Assembly (NCBI GenBank): GCA_932294295.1
Contig: OW028574.1
Span: 29,830,145-29,894,144 of the forward strand
Direction of reading: 5' to 3'
Origin: Alitta virens
Taxonomy: Eukaryota > Annelida > Polychaeta > Phyllodocida > Nereididae
Length of the DNA: 64,000 bases
Below the pieces are notes generated by a model that did no database searches, was not told the origin of the DNA, and saw only the letters and a program-made list of their open reading frames with translations. The translations under genes were made by a program, and so were the position numbers. Shown here one piece after another: positions 20,529-32,400 of this stretch. Position 1 is the stretch's first letter. Each line of letters starts with the position of its first letter.

Positions 20529-20951
20529 TTTTGCAACATTAATTCACAACAACCAAAACTTAGGACATATAAACTATTTAAAACTGATTGTAGAATAGAA
20601 CCTTATCTTGAATTGCAACAAATTCGCAAAGTGTTAACTAAAATAGCTAGATTTAGGACAAGTTCACATAGCCTGAAGATTGAAACAGGTCGACACCATA
20701 AACCAATAATTCCTGCTCCAAATAGAATATGTGAAAAGTGTACGTTAAACTTTGTAGAAGACGAAATTCACTGTTTGATTGTCTGTCCTGGTAATGAGCA
20801 ACACCGTGTTAACCTTTTTTTGAATGCAACTAAATTTATTAACAACTTCTTGTCTCTAGATGATATAACTAAGTTTACAGCAATAATGACAAACAAGGAA
20901 CCTGAGTTATTAATTAGTTTAGGAAAGTTTCTCCTTCAAGCTGATGTGTAG
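20529..20951 (+). pseudogene. C-terminal fragment of an unrelated LINE (plus strand)
   Basis: The reading frame shows PKLRTYKLFKTD, a helical stretch, then RICEKCTLNFVEDEIHC with a CX2CX9HX4C pattern, typical of the C-terminal tail of some non-LTR retrotransposon polyproteins. The stop is at 20949-20951. An AATAAA-like signal lies at 21234-21240, followed by a TA run. It is the only LINE coding piece on the plus strand and is unlike alpha or beta. It lies within the 714-bp segment unique to unit 1 and is 5'-truncated. Confidence 0.6.
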
Positions 20952-21257
20952 AGAAAACCATCTCCTGTATCCACACAGTTATTAATTTAGTTTATTAGTT
21001 TATTAGTTATGATGTGCTTGTCATGTTTTGGACTTTGAGAGTGAAATGTTTTTATTAGCGGCTTGTATTTTTTTCTATTGTGTATGTGGATTTTAAACAC
21101 GTATTATAAGTTAACTTGGTGGCTGGAACCTTGATTATTGAAATTTTATTGCTTTCTGTACTTACATTAATGTCTCTTTCATGTTATCTTTTAACTGAAT
21201 GACATATGTATCATTTATGATATTTTACATGTCAATAAAATCTATATATATATTAAT
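20544..21257. other. 714-bp segment present only in unit 1
   Basis: It is bounded by ATTAAT at 20538-20543 and 21252-21257. Units 2, 3 and 4 have one ATTAAT and lack the segment. Because an open LINE frame continues across the left boundary, loss in the other units is more likely than gain here. Confidence 0.8.
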
Positions 21258-21308
21258 GTGTTTTACAATTAATTTTTTATATTAGTGTATTTTTAGACAC
21301 CCTTGCAG

Positions 21309-21418
21309 CCAAGATAACAAGAGTACCTAGAACAAATATTGGATTGGAGAGAGCTTTTGGAATTTCAGACAACCTTTTGAAGTTGATGCCCCTTGCCACA
21401 ACTATTGTCCCAATGTAA
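21309..21418 (+). CDS. Host gene 1, possible terminal exon (unit 1), unrecognised
   Basis: Preceded by the acceptor-like CCTTGCAG. The open frame reads KITRVPRTNIGLERAFGISD, continues hydrophobic and ends in IVPM with TAA at 21416-21418. An ATTAAA polyadenylation-like word lies about 45 bp after the stop. Joining to the exon ending at 20367 is in phase only if the acceptor is ACAAG at 21321 instead of GCAG at 21308, so the exact junction is unsure. No family recognised. Confidence 0.35.
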
Positions 21419-21520
21419 TTCTATCTATAAGAACATTGGTATTATATTGTGGAATACAAGCAATTAAACTTCCTCACCCCTCCCCCTTTTTTTTGCTGAA
21501 TCTTAACAGTGTGGAAAGGG

Positions 21521-21546
21521 TGTTATGTGTTATTGTTTAACGTCAA
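21521..21546 (-). mobile_element. 26-bp LINE 3'-tail insertion
   Basis: Only the terminal CGTTAAACAATAACAC-type end of the LINE, flanked by TGTGGAAAGGG at 21510-21520 and 21547-21557. This is an extreme 5' truncation and direct evidence of target-primed insertion of the tail. Also at 24875, 28229 and 44234. Confidence 0.8.
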
Positions 21547-21618
21547 TGTGGAAAGGGAATCACACAGCAAAATAGCTAAATAGTCTGGATGAGAACACGA
21601 AAGCTCAGCTTTTGAAAA

Positions 21619-22423
21619 ATGAAGAAGTCAAAGGCTACTCAAAAACAACAGGTTTGTACTTGTAACCCGTGAGAATGCAATTTTCATTTTGTTTCACTTC
21701 ATGGAGAGGAAGGAAACACTGAAACAAAACAGGCTGCAGAAACAACAAAACAAGCAGCAAGCAGTGGCGGAAAAGGAGCAGAAAGACCGAATAAAGAGGA
21801 CCAATCACACCAAGGAATTACAGGTATATGGCTATGGTGGTGGTGGTGGTGGTGGATTAGGGCTTTACGTCCTGTATTTCTGCACCAGTTGGGCTAATTA
21901 GGACAGGTAGGGACCATGGCAATGAGACGAAGGATGAAACAGCCATCCAACATAGGCTCGACTGGGAATTGAACCCGGGACCCAGTGGTTGGAAGCCCAG
22001 CGCGCTACCACTGAGCTAGGCCCCCACCCCGTATATGGCTATGAATTATAAATCTTGTATTATTACTTCTTGCATTATTACTACTTGAAGAACCGGAAGA
22101 TTTAGGAGGAAAGAGAGTTGAGCATTTATGAGAGACAGAGAAAGATGGGATGACAGCACACAGATGGTACAAAGAATTATCAAGTATTGATATCATAATT
22201 TTAGCAATTGTTATTGTCCATGAAATATTTTGTTGCTGGTCTAAATTCAGTGCATGGTGTGCTCAGCTGGTAATATAAATTGAATTGCAGGGTATGATGA
22301 ATAGGATGAAATAGTTGAGCTGCCATTAATGCAGGACTTCCGCCACCATGATGTACGGATAGTTGACCTGGACCCACAATACGTTATAAGGAGACACATC
22401 AGAAATAAGTTAATAGAACAAGT
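21619..22423 (+). CDS. Host gene 2, exons 1-3 (unit 1), lysine/glutamine-rich N-terminus, unrecognised
   Basis: Exon 1, 21619-21651: ATG, reads MKKSKATQKQQ, then CAG/GTTTGT. Exon 2, about 21707-21823: KETLKQNRLQKQQNKQQ, then a charged helical stretch ending KELQ, with donor CAG/GTATAT. Exon 3, 22305-22423: acceptor AATAG, reads DEIVELPLMQDFRHHDVR then DLDPQYVIRR. Phases agree across all junctions, and exon 3 leaves two bases that fit exon 4 at 62621. The first intron would be only about 55 bp. Basic, coiled-coil-like N-terminus. A LINE starts directly at the end of exon 3. I do not recognise the protein. Confidence 0.5.
21837..22030 (-). mobile_element. SINE S10, complete, at the exon 2 splice donor of host gene 2
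   Basis: A 194-bp copy with a (CCA)n-type tail. TSD GTATATGGCTATG at 21824-21836 and 22031-22043; the left TSD begins at the GT of the donor, so the donor word is duplicated and the original junction kept. Confidence 0.88.
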
Positions 22424-24193
22424 GTGTGTGTGTGTTATTGTTTAATGCCTCATCAGCACCTGAGTGGGCTATGTAGAGGCTCTCTAGGTTAAGATTGATT
22501 ATCTATATTTGGTAGTAGAAACCAGAAGCATATAAAAAATCAATAATTGTCTGGGTTGGATATCTAGTAAAGAGATGTTGTAAGGTAGTAGCTTGAAACA
22601 GAAGTCTTCTAATGCATTGTAAGTGGGTGTGTGTGTGTGTGAGTTATTGTTTAATGCCTCATCAGCACCTGAGTGGGCTATGTAGAGGCTCTCTAGGTTA
22701 AGATTGATTAACTATATTTGGTAGTAGAAACCGGAAGCATATAAAAAATCAATAATTGTCTGGGTTGGATATCTGGTAAAGAGATGTTGTAAGGTATTAG
22801 CTTGAAACAAAGGTCTTCTAAAGCGTTGTAAGTGGCTGCAATCTAATAAAATATGTTTGATTGTTAGGGGGCACCGACAACTCTGGCATACCGGTGCCGG
22901 TTCATTGACTAAAAGGTGTAAATGTGTAAGTCTTGAATGTCCTATGAGGCATCTGTGATATATTCCTTGATCTTTGCGAGTATTGAACCTACTAGGTATT
23001 TTATTTTGAATGCAAGGTAAGATTGAATGCAACTTGTTGTTATTACACTCATTCCATTGTCTTTGCCAGCAAGACATGATAAAAGATTTTATAGTCATTT
23101 TAAAATCAGTGTATGGAATGGTAAAATCAGTTATCTCTTTTGTAAGAGCCCTTTTTGCTGCCAGGTCTGCTTTTTCATTCCCTTCAATGCCAGCGTGTCC
23201 AGGAATCCAGCAGAATACCATTGTAAGTGGGTGCAATCTAATAAAATATGTTTGATTGTTAGGGGACACCGACAACTCTGGCATACCGGTGCCGGTTCAT
23301 TGACTAAAAGGTGTAAATGTGTAAGTCTTGAATGTCCTATAAGGCATCTGTGATATATCCCTTGATCTTTGCGAGTATTGAACCTACTAGGTATTTTATT
23401 TTGAATGCAAGGTAAGATTGAATGCAACTTGTTGTTATTACACTCATTCCATTGTCTTTGCCAGCAAGACATGATAAAAGATTTTATAGTCATTTTAAAA
23501 TCAGTGTATGGAATGGTAAAATCAGTTATCTCTTTTGTAAGAGCCCTTTTTCCTGCCAGGTCTGCTTTTTCATTCCCTTCAATGCCAGCGTGTCCAGGAA
23601 TCCAGCAGAATACTATGTCTTTGTATTCGTGAAGATAGAAATACTTAATCAGAACATCTAAGATCCCAGGGTTATCAAGTTGTTTATTTTGGATTGCTTG
23701 AAGAGCAGATTTTGAATCAGAACAGATAACATAACGATCTGATTCTGAGTCCTCGATGTTCTTTAAGGCAAGGTAAATAGCTGTTAATTCTGCAGTGTAT
23801 ATTGAGCAGTGGTCTGGAAGACGACATTCAGCTATAACGGTTTTATAAGAAGTGACTGCACAGCCTACTCGTCTTTCCATTTTTGAGCCATCTGTGTATA
23901 GAAATTTGTATGATTCGTATTTAAACCTTATAGTATAAAATAGGTTTTGATAGTCTACAGGATTAGTTTCGCTTTTCTTAAGTTCAGCCAAGTCCAGTAT
24001 AACTTTGGGGACTGGGAGAATCCATGGCGGAGTTGGTGGTACTTCCGTCTCGGTAATAATTGTAGTATCAATTTTTGCAGCCTCAAGATAGAATTTCATC
24101 CGTAATCCCAGTGGTCGAATGGCTTTTGAACGGGATTCATAATGATGCATGTACTTTTGATGAAATATTACATCATAAGTTGGATTTGTTGGA
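22424..24193 (-). mobile_element. Recombinant LINE between units 1 and 2
   Basis: The left side is the 3' end of the LINE inserted in host gene 2 exon 3 (LINE F). The right side matches delta, including its junction with the SINE at 24194. A separate 591-bp LINE 3' fragment is inserted at 22628-23218. The frame 23131-24150 keeps RNase H with all motifs (TDGSK, YTAELTA, CSDSKSAL, PGHAGIEGNEKAD). The structure fits crossover between F and delta. Confidence 0.75.
22628..23218 (-). mobile_element. 591-bp 5'-truncated LINE-alpha insertion
   Basis: Tail (TG)n to RNase H (VFCWIPGHAG), flanked by CATTGTAAGTGGG at 22615-22627 and 23219-23231. It encodes the last about 165 ORF2 residues. Repeated in unit 2 (25982-26572) and unit 4 (45341-45931). 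Confidence 0.88.
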
Positions 24194-24355
24194 TGGGTGG
24201 GTGATTAGGGCTTTACGTCCTGTATTTCTGCACCAATTGGGCTAATTAGGACAGGCAGAGACCATGGCAATGAGACGAAAGAAGAAACAGCCATCCAACT
24301 TAGGCTCGACCGGGAATCGAACCCGGGACCCAGCGGTTGGAAGCCCAGAGCGCTA
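24194..24355 (-). mobile_element. SINE (unit 2 equivalent of S9)
   Basis: Same boundaries and flanks as S9; right side GCTAG next to host-like sequence. Confidence 0.75.
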
Positions 24356-25777
24356 GCAACTGAGTTGGTAGCCGCGGAAGATTATCTACTTGACACTCAA
24401 AAGAGACAGCATATTAGAAGAATTGACAACACCCAGTGAGTCTCGATGGACTTACCCGGCAGGCGATAGAAATCATCTATAGTTCATTTTTTGTTGTACG
24501 TGTTCGACAGTTGAAAGATTATCTAACCAGTGAAAGTACAAGTGGACAGGTACAAAATATTGCGTAGTTATGTTATATTGCTCACAAGCGAAATGATTTT
24601 GCAACATTAATGTGTTTTACAATTAATTTTTTATATTAGTGTATTTTTAGACACCCTTGCAGCCAAGATAACAAGAGTACCTAGAACAAATATTGGATTG
24701 GAGAGAGCTTTTGGAATTTCAGACAACCTTTTGAAGTTGATGCCCCTTGCCACAACTATTGTCCCAATGTAATTCTATCTATAAGAACATTGGTATTATA
24801 TTGTGGAATACAAGCAATTAAACTTCCTCACCCCTCCCCCTTTTTTTTGCTGAATCTTAACAGTGTGGAAAGGGTGTTATGTGTTATTGTTTAACGTCAA
24901 TGTGGAAAGGGAATCACACAGCAAAATAGCTAAATAGTCTGGATGAGAACACGAAAGCTCAGCTTTTGAAAAATGAAGAAGTCAAAGGCTACTCAAAAAC
25001 AACAGGTTTGTACTTGTAACCCGTGAGAATGCAATTTTCATTTTGTTTCACTTCATGGAGAGGAAGGAAACACTGAAACAAAACAGGCTGCAGAAACAAC
25101 AAAACAAGCAGCAAGCAGTGGAGGAAAAGGAGCAGAAAGACCGAATAAAGAGGACCAATCACACCAAGGAATTACAGGTATATGGCTATGGTGGTGGTGG
25201 TGGTGGTGGATTAGGGCTTTACGTCCTGTATTTCTGCACCAGTTGGGCTAATTAGGACAGGTAGGGACCATGGCAATGAGACGAAGGATGAAACAGCCAT
25301 CCAACATAGGCTCGACTGGGAATTGAACCCGGGACCCAGTGGTTGGAAGCCCAGCGCGCTACCACTGAGCTAGGCCCCCACCCCGTATATGGCTATGAAT
25401 TATAAATCTTGTATTATTACTTCTTGCATTATTACTACTTGAAGAACCGGAAGATTTAGGAGGAAAGAGAGTTGAGCATTTATGAGAGACAGAGAAAGAT
25501 GGGATGACAGCACACAGATGGTACAAAGAATTATCAAGTATTGATATCATAATTTTAGCAATTGTTATTGTCCATGAAATATTTTGTTGCTGGTCTAAAT
25601 TCAGTGCATGGTGTGCTCAGCTGGTAATATAAATTGAATTGCAGGGTATGATGAATAGGATGAAATAGTTGAGCTGCCATTAATGCAGGACTTCCGCCAC
25701 CATGATGTACGGATAGTTGACCTGGACCCACAATACGTTATAAGGAGACACATCAAACTTAAGTTAATAGAACAAGT
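24356..25777 (+). pseudogene. Host gene 1 and 2 exon set, unit 2 (duplicate)
   Basis: Gene 1 exon-like 24356-24435 and terminal exon-like 24663-24772. Gene 2 exon 1 24973-25005, exon 2 about 25061-25177, exon 3 25659-25777. The LINE fragment present in unit 1 is absent. Exon 3 reads RRHIKLKLIEQ where unit 1 has RRHIRNKLIEQ. It has no downstream exon and is followed by LINE, so a complete protein cannot be made from it. Confidence 0.5.
25191..25384 (-). mobile_element. SINE (unit 2 equivalent of S10)
   Basis: Same GTATATGGCTATG duplication on both sides. Confidence 0.85.
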
Positions 25778-27547
25778 GTGTGTGTGTGTTATTGTTTAAT
25801 GCCTCATCAGCACCTGAGTGGGCTATGTAGAGGCTCTCTAGGTTAAGATTGATTATCTATATTTGGTAGTAGAAACCAGAAGCATATAAAAAATCAATAA
25901 TTGTCTGGGTTGGATATCTAGTAAAGAGATGTTGTAAGGTAGTAGCTTGAAACAGAAGTCTTCTAATGCATTGTAAGTGGGTGTGTGTGTGTGTGAGTTA
26001 TTGTTTAATGCCTCATCAGCACCTGAGTGGGCTATGTAGAGGCTCTCTAGGTTAAGATTGATTAACTATATTTGGTAGTAGAAACCAGAAGCATATAAAA
26101 AATCAATAATTGTCTGGGTTGGATACCTGGTAAAGAGATGTTGTAAGGTATTAGCTTGAAACAAAGGTCTTCTAAAGCGTTGTAAGTGGCTGCAATCTAA
26201 TAAAATATGTTTGATTGTTAGGGGGCACCGACAACTCTGGCATACCGGTGCCGGTTCATTGACTAAAAGGTGTAAATGTGTAAGTCTTGAATGTCCTATG
26301 AGGCATCTGTGATATATTCCTTGATCTTTGCGAGTATTGAACCTATTAGGTATTTTATTTTGAATGCAAGGTAAGATTGAATGCAACTTGTTGTTATTAC
26401 ACTCATTCCATTGTCTTTGCCAGCAAGACATGATAAAAGATTTTATAGTCATTTTAAAATCAGTGTATGGAATGGTAAAATCAGTTATCTCTTTTGTAAG
26501 AGCCCTTTTTGCTGCCAGGTCTGCTTTTTCATTCCCTTCAATGCCAGCGTGTCCACGAATCCAGCAGAATACCATTGTAAGTGGGTGCAATCTAATAAAA
26601 TATGTTTGATTGTTAGGGGACACCGACAACTCTGGCATACCGGTGCCGGTTCATTGACTAAAAGGTGTAAATGTGTAAGTCTTGAATGTCCTATAAGGCA
26701 TCTGTGATATATCCCTTGATCTTTGCGAGTATTGAACCTACTAGGTATTTTATTTTGAATGCAAGGTAAGATTGAATGCAACTTGTTGTTATTACACTCA
26801 TTCCATTGTCTTTGCCAGCAAGACATGATAAAAGATTTTATAGTCATTTTAAAATCAGTGTATGGAATGGTAAAATCAGTTATCTCTTTTGTAAGAGCCC
26901 TTTTTCCTGCCAGGTCTGCTTTTTCATTCCCTTCAATGCCAGCGTGTCCAGGAATCCAGCAGAATACTATGTCCTTGTATTCGTGAAGATAGAAATACTT
27001 AATCAGAACATCTAAGATCCCAGGGTTATCAAGTTGTTTATTTTGGATTGCTTGAAGAGCAGATTTTGAATCAGAACAGATAACATAACGATCTGATTCT
27101 GAGTCCTCGATGTTCTTTAAGGCAAGGTAAATAGCTGTTAATTCTGCAGTGTATATTGAGCAGTGGTCTGGAAGACGACATTCAGCTATAACGGTTTTAT
27201 AAGAAGTGACTGCACAGCCTACTCGTCTTTCCATTTTTGAGCCATCTGTGTATAGAAATTTGTATGATTCGTATTTAAACCTTATAGTATAAAATAGGTT
27301 TTGATAGTCTACAGGATAAGTTTCGCTTTTCTTAAGTTCAGCCAAGTCCAGTATAACTTTGGGGACTGGGAGAATCCATGGCGGAGTTGGTGGTACTTCC
27401 GTCTCGGTAATAATTGTAGTATCAATTTTTGCAGCCTCAAGATAGAATTTCATCCGTAATCCCAGTGGTCGAATGGCTTTTGAACGGGATTCATAATGAT
27501 GCATGTACTTTTGATGAAATATTACATCATAAGTTGGATTTGTTGGA
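25778..27547 (-). mobile_element. Recombinant LINE between units 2 and 3, with nested 591-bp fragment
   Basis: Same structure as 22424-24193. The nested insert is 25982-26572 with CATTGTAAGTGGG on both sides. ORF2 part 26485-27504 is open. Confidence 0.75.
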
Positions 27548-27709
27548 TGGGTGGGTGATTAGGGCTTTACGTCCTGTATTTCTGCACCAATTGGGCTAAT
27601 TAGGACAGGCAGAGACCATGGCAATGAGACGAAAGAGGAAACAGCCATCCAACTTAGGCTCGACCGGGAATCGAACCCGGGACCCAGCGGTTGGAAGCCC
27701 AGAGCGCTA
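27548..27709 (-). mobile_element. SINE (unit 3 equivalent of S9)
   Basis: Same flanks as 24194-24355. Confidence 0.75.
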
Positions 27710-29131
27710 GCAACTGAGTTGGTAGCCGCGGAAGATTATCTACTTGACACTCAAAAGAGACAGCATATTAGAAGAATTGACAACACCCAGTGAGTCTCGA
27801 TGGACTTACCCGGCAGGCGATAGAAATCATCTATAGTTCATTTTTTGTTGTACGTGTTCGACAGTTGAAAGATTATCTAACCAGTGAAAGTACAAGTGGA
27901 CAGGTACAAAATATTGCGTAGTTATGTTATATTGCTCACAAGCGAAATGATTTTGCAACATTAATGTGTTTTACAATTAATTTTTTATATTAGTGTATTT
28001 TTAGACACCCTTGCAGCCAAGATAACAAGAGTACCTAGAACAAATATTGGATTGGAGAGAGCTTTTGGAATTTCAGACAACCTTTTGAAGTTGATGCCCC
28101 TTGCCACAACTATTGTCCCAATGTAATTCTATCTATAAGAACATTGGTATTATATTGTGGAATACAAGCAATTAAACTTCCTCACCCCTCCCCCTTTTTT
28201 TTGCTGAATCTTAACAGTGTGGAAAGGGTGTTATGTGTTATTGTTTAACGTCAATGTGGAAAGGGAATCACACAGCAAAATAGCTAAATAGTCTGGATGA
28301 GAACACGAAAGCTCAGCTTTTGAAAAATGAAGAAGTCAAAGGCTACTCAAAAACAACAGGTTTGTACTTGTAACCCGTGAGAATGCAATTTTCATTTTGT
28401 TTCACTTCATGGAGAGGAAGGAAACACTGAAACAAAACAGGCTGCAGAAACAACAAAACAAGCAGCAAGCAGTGGCGGAAAAGGAGCAGAAAGACCGAAT
28501 AAAGAGGACCAATCACACCAAGGAATTACAGGTATATGGCTATGGTGGTGGTGGTGGTGGTGGATTAGGGCTTTACGTCCTGTATTTCTGCACCAGTTGG
28601 GCTAATTAGGACAGGTAGGGACCATGGCAATGAGACGAAGGATGAAACAGCCATCCAACATAGGCTCGACTGGGAATTGAACCCGGGACCCAGTGGTTGG
28701 AAGCCCAGCGCGCTACCACTGAGCTAGGCCCCCACCCCGTATATGGCTATGAATTATAAATCTTGTATTATTACTTCTTGCATTATTACTACTTGAAGAA
28801 CCGGAAGATTTAGGAGGAAAGAGAGTTGAGCATTTATGAGAGACAGAGAAAGATGGGATGACAGCACACAGATGGTACAAAGAATTATCAAGTATTGATA
28901 TCATAATTTTAGCAATTGTTATTGTCCATGAAATATTTTGTTGCTGGTCTAAATTCAGTGCATGGTGTGCTCAGCTGGTAATATAAATTGAATTGCAGGG
29001 TATGATGAATAGGATGAAATAGTTGAGCTGCCATTAATGCAGGACTTCCGCCACCATGATGTACGGATAGTTGACCTGGACCCACAATACGTTATAAGGA
29101 GACACATCAGACTTAAGTTAATAGAACAAGT
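27710..29131 (+). pseudogene. Host gene 1 and 2 exon set, unit 3 (duplicate)
   Basis: Gene 1 pieces at 27710-27789 and 28017-28126. Gene 2 exon 1 28327-28359, exon 2 about 28415-28531, exon 3 29013-29131 (RRHIRLK variant, as in unit 4). SINE S10 equivalent at 28545-28738. Truncated by LINE. Confidence 0.5.
28545..28738 (-). mobile_element. SINE (unit 3 equivalent of S10)
   Basis: Same TSD and boundaries as S10. Confidence 0.85.
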
Positions 29132-29335
29132 GTGTGTGTGTGTTATTGTTTAATGCCTCATCAGCACCTGAGTGGGCTATGTAGAGGCTCTCTAGGTTAA
29201 GATTGATTATCTATATTTGGTAGTAGAAACCAGAAGCATATAAAAAATCAATAATTGTCTGGGTTGGATATCTAGTAAAGAGATGTTGTAAGGTAGTAGC
29301 TTGAAACAGAAGTCTTCTAATGCATTGTAAGTGGG
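29132..29335 (-). mobile_element. 3' end of LINE F (unit 3), joined to copy B
   Basis: Tail and last ORF2 codons of the LINE in host gene 2, ending at CATTGTAAGTGGG (29323-29335). In the other units a 591-bp fragment follows and the same word recurs; here the full-length copy B follows with no matching right TSD. Confidence 0.75.
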
Positions 29336-29419
29336 TGTGTGTGTGTGTGAGTTATTGTTTAATGCCTCATCAGCACCTGAGTGGGCTATGTAGAGGCTCT
29401 CTAGGTTAAGATTGATTAA

Positions 29420-32400
29420 CTATATTTGGTAGTAGAAACCAGAAGCATATAAAAAATCAATAATTGTCTGGGTTGGATATCTGGTAAAGAGATGTTGTAA
29501 GGTATTAGCTTGAAACAAAGGTCTTCTAAAGCGTTGTAAGTGGCTGCAATCTAATAAAATATGTTTGATTGTTAGGGGGCACCGACAACTCTGGCATACC
29601 GGTGCCGGTTCATTGACTAAAAGGTGTAAATGTGTAAGTCTTGAATGTCCTATGAGGCATCTGTGATATATTCCTTGATCTTTGCGAGTATTGAACCTAC
29701 TAGGTATTTTATTTTGAATGCAAGGTAAGATTGAATGCAACTTGTTGTTATTACACTCATTCCATTGTCTTTGCCAGCAAGACATGATAAAAGATTTTAT
29801 AGTCATTTTAAAATCAGTGTATGGAATGGTAAAATCAGTTATCTCTTTTGTAAGAGCCCTTTTTCCTGCCAGGTCTGCTTTTTCATTCCCTTCAATGCCA
29901 GCGTGTCCAGGAATCCAGCAGAATACTATGTCTTTGTATTCGTGAAGATAGAAATACTTAATCAGAACATCTAAGATCCCAGGGTTATCAAGTTGTTTAT
30001 TTTGGATTGCTTGAAGAGCAGATTTTGAATCAGAACAGATAACATAACGATCTGATTCTGAGTCCTCGATGTTCTTTAAGGCAAGGTAAATAGCTGTTAA
30101 TTCTGCAGTGTATATTGAGCAGTGGTCTGGAAGACGACATTCAGCTATAACGGTTTTATAAGAAGTGACTGCACAGCCTACTCGTCTTTCCATTTTTGAG
30201 CCATCTGTGTATAGAAATTTGTACGATTCGTATTTAAACCTTATACTATAAAATAGGTTTTGATAGTCTACCGGATTGGTTCCGCTTTTCTTAAGCTCTG
30301 CCAAATCCAGTATAACTTTCGGGACTGGGAGAATCCATGGCGGAATGGGTGGTACTTCCGTCTCAGCAATGATTGTAGTATCAATTTTTGCAGCCTCAAG
30401 ATAGAATTTCATGCGTAATCCCAGTGGTCGAATGGCGTTTGAACGAGATTCATAATGATGCATGTATTTTGGATGAAATATTACATCATATGTTGGATTT
30501 GTTGGAGTTGAAGCTACTTTTAGTATGTATTGCATGGATAACTTGATACGACGAAGGGAAAGTGGAGGTTCCCCTGCCAGTACATATAAGCTCTCTACAG
30601 GAGATGTACGAAAAGCTCTTAAGCTTAGTCGCAACCCTTGATGATGTACAGAATTCAGGCATTTTAGATAAGATGGTCTGGCAGAGCCATATACCACAGA
30701 ACCATAATCAAGTCGAGAACGAGTAATTGCTCGATAGAGACGAAGGAGGACCGTTGTGTCCCCACCCCAATTATATTTGCTCACTACTTTAAGGAGGTTC
30801 ATTGATTTCAGGCACTTTGCTTTCAGTGCTTTGATATGCGGAATGAAAGACAATTTGGAGTCAAAGAGTACACCCAAAAATTTTGTTTCATTCACCACTT
30901 TTATTTGACAGTTGTCAATTATTAGTGATGGATCTGAATGGTTTGATCGTAAATAATAGAAAGGCAGACAAACTGTCTTCTGTTTAGAGAACTTGAAGCC
31001 ATTTTCAAGTGACCATTTGTGAATCCTATTCAAATTTAATTGCAGTTGTCGTTCTATGGTTGGCATATATCTGGAACGATATGCAATGAGGAAATCGTCA
31101 ACATATAGGGACGACATGAGATTTTCTGAGATGGAATTTACTATACTGTTGATTTTGACGTTAAAGAGGGTGGGCGAGAGAATACTACTCTGAGGGACTC
31201 CATTCTCCTGAGAGTAGGGGCTTGACATCGTTGATCCCACTCGGACCTTAAAGAAGCGATCCTGTAGGAAGGATCCGATGAAAACTGGAAGGCGACCTCG
31301 AAGCCCGAAGTCGTGGAGATCTTTCATTATTCCATATTTCCATGTAGTGTCATAAGCTTTTTCTAGGTCAAAGAATATGGCTACTACGTGTTCTCTGTTA
31401 ATGAAAGCATCTCTAACATAAGTTTCCAGTCTGACTAAATGATCTAATGTGCTCCTGTGACGGCGAAATCCAGATTGGAGCTCTGTAATAAGCTGGTTCG
31501 ACTCCAGGAACCAAACCAGTCTATCAGTAACAATTCGCTCCATTGTCTTACATAGACAACTGGTTAAGGCTATTGGTCGATAATTCATAGGATCACTATG
31601 ATCCTTCCCCGGCTTGGGAATTGGGATGACCGTGGCTTGTTTCCAGAGGGATGGAAGACATCCCTCCTCCCAAATTTGATTAAAGATATACAGTAATGTT
31701 TTTAAAGAGGATTGAGGTAGGTGTTTTAAGATTTGATAATGTATATTATCAGGGCCTGTTGCAGAGTCAGTCGCTTTTAAGATGGCCTTCTGAAGTTCTT
31801 CTAAGGTGATGTAGGAGTTATAATCTTCGCTGTTATCAGACTGTATATTTAGGGTTAATCTCTCAGCTTGAGCCTTATAACATTGAAATTCTCTCGTATA
31901 GTTCTCTGACGAGGAGTTGTACGCAAACTGTTCTCCTAACCCGTTTGATATTTGTTCTGGTGAGGAGAGATGTTCTCCATTCACTTCTAGAATGCTTACA
32001 TGTGAAGATAGGTTCTTTCCTTCAATCTTCTTAATCATTTTCCAGACTTTATTGCTGGGAGTTCTTTCAGTGAGTCTGGAGACATAGTCTTTCCAGCAAC
32101 TACGTTTTTTTTGCCTTACAATTCTACGCGCTTTGGCTTTCAGGCACTTAAAATTATTCAGATTGCTGATGGTCGGCTGAGATTTAAAAATTCTGAGGGC
32201 TCTCTTACGGTTTTTAATAGCTTCTCTTACTTCGTCATCAAACCAAGGTCTTGCACTACGTTTAGAATTATTTTTTGTCATCGGTATTGTTCTATTGGCT
32301 ATATCAGTAATATCATCAGTAAAATCTTCAATAAGACTATTACAATTTCTATAATGCGACATAGTAATTGTTTCTAAGCAGTGCTTTTCGAAGGAGGTCC

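Larger units (their letters stand above)
20126..29335. repeat. Tandem array of host-exon/LINE units (4068, 3354 and a partial third)
   Basis: The units start at the SINE at 20126, 24194 and 27548. The second is 3354 bp. The first is 714 bp longer because it keeps a plus-strand LINE fragment. The third runs into copy B. A further copy lies at 43554-45340. Each unit holds plus-strand exon-like sequence, SINE S10 and minus-strand LINE pieces. Identity is very high, with scattered single-base differences. Confidence 0.9.

Noticed and set aside
20126..29335. CRISPR-like or satellite array
   Set aside because: The repeat is 3354 bp with exons and LINEs inside; no short repeat-spacer pattern exists.
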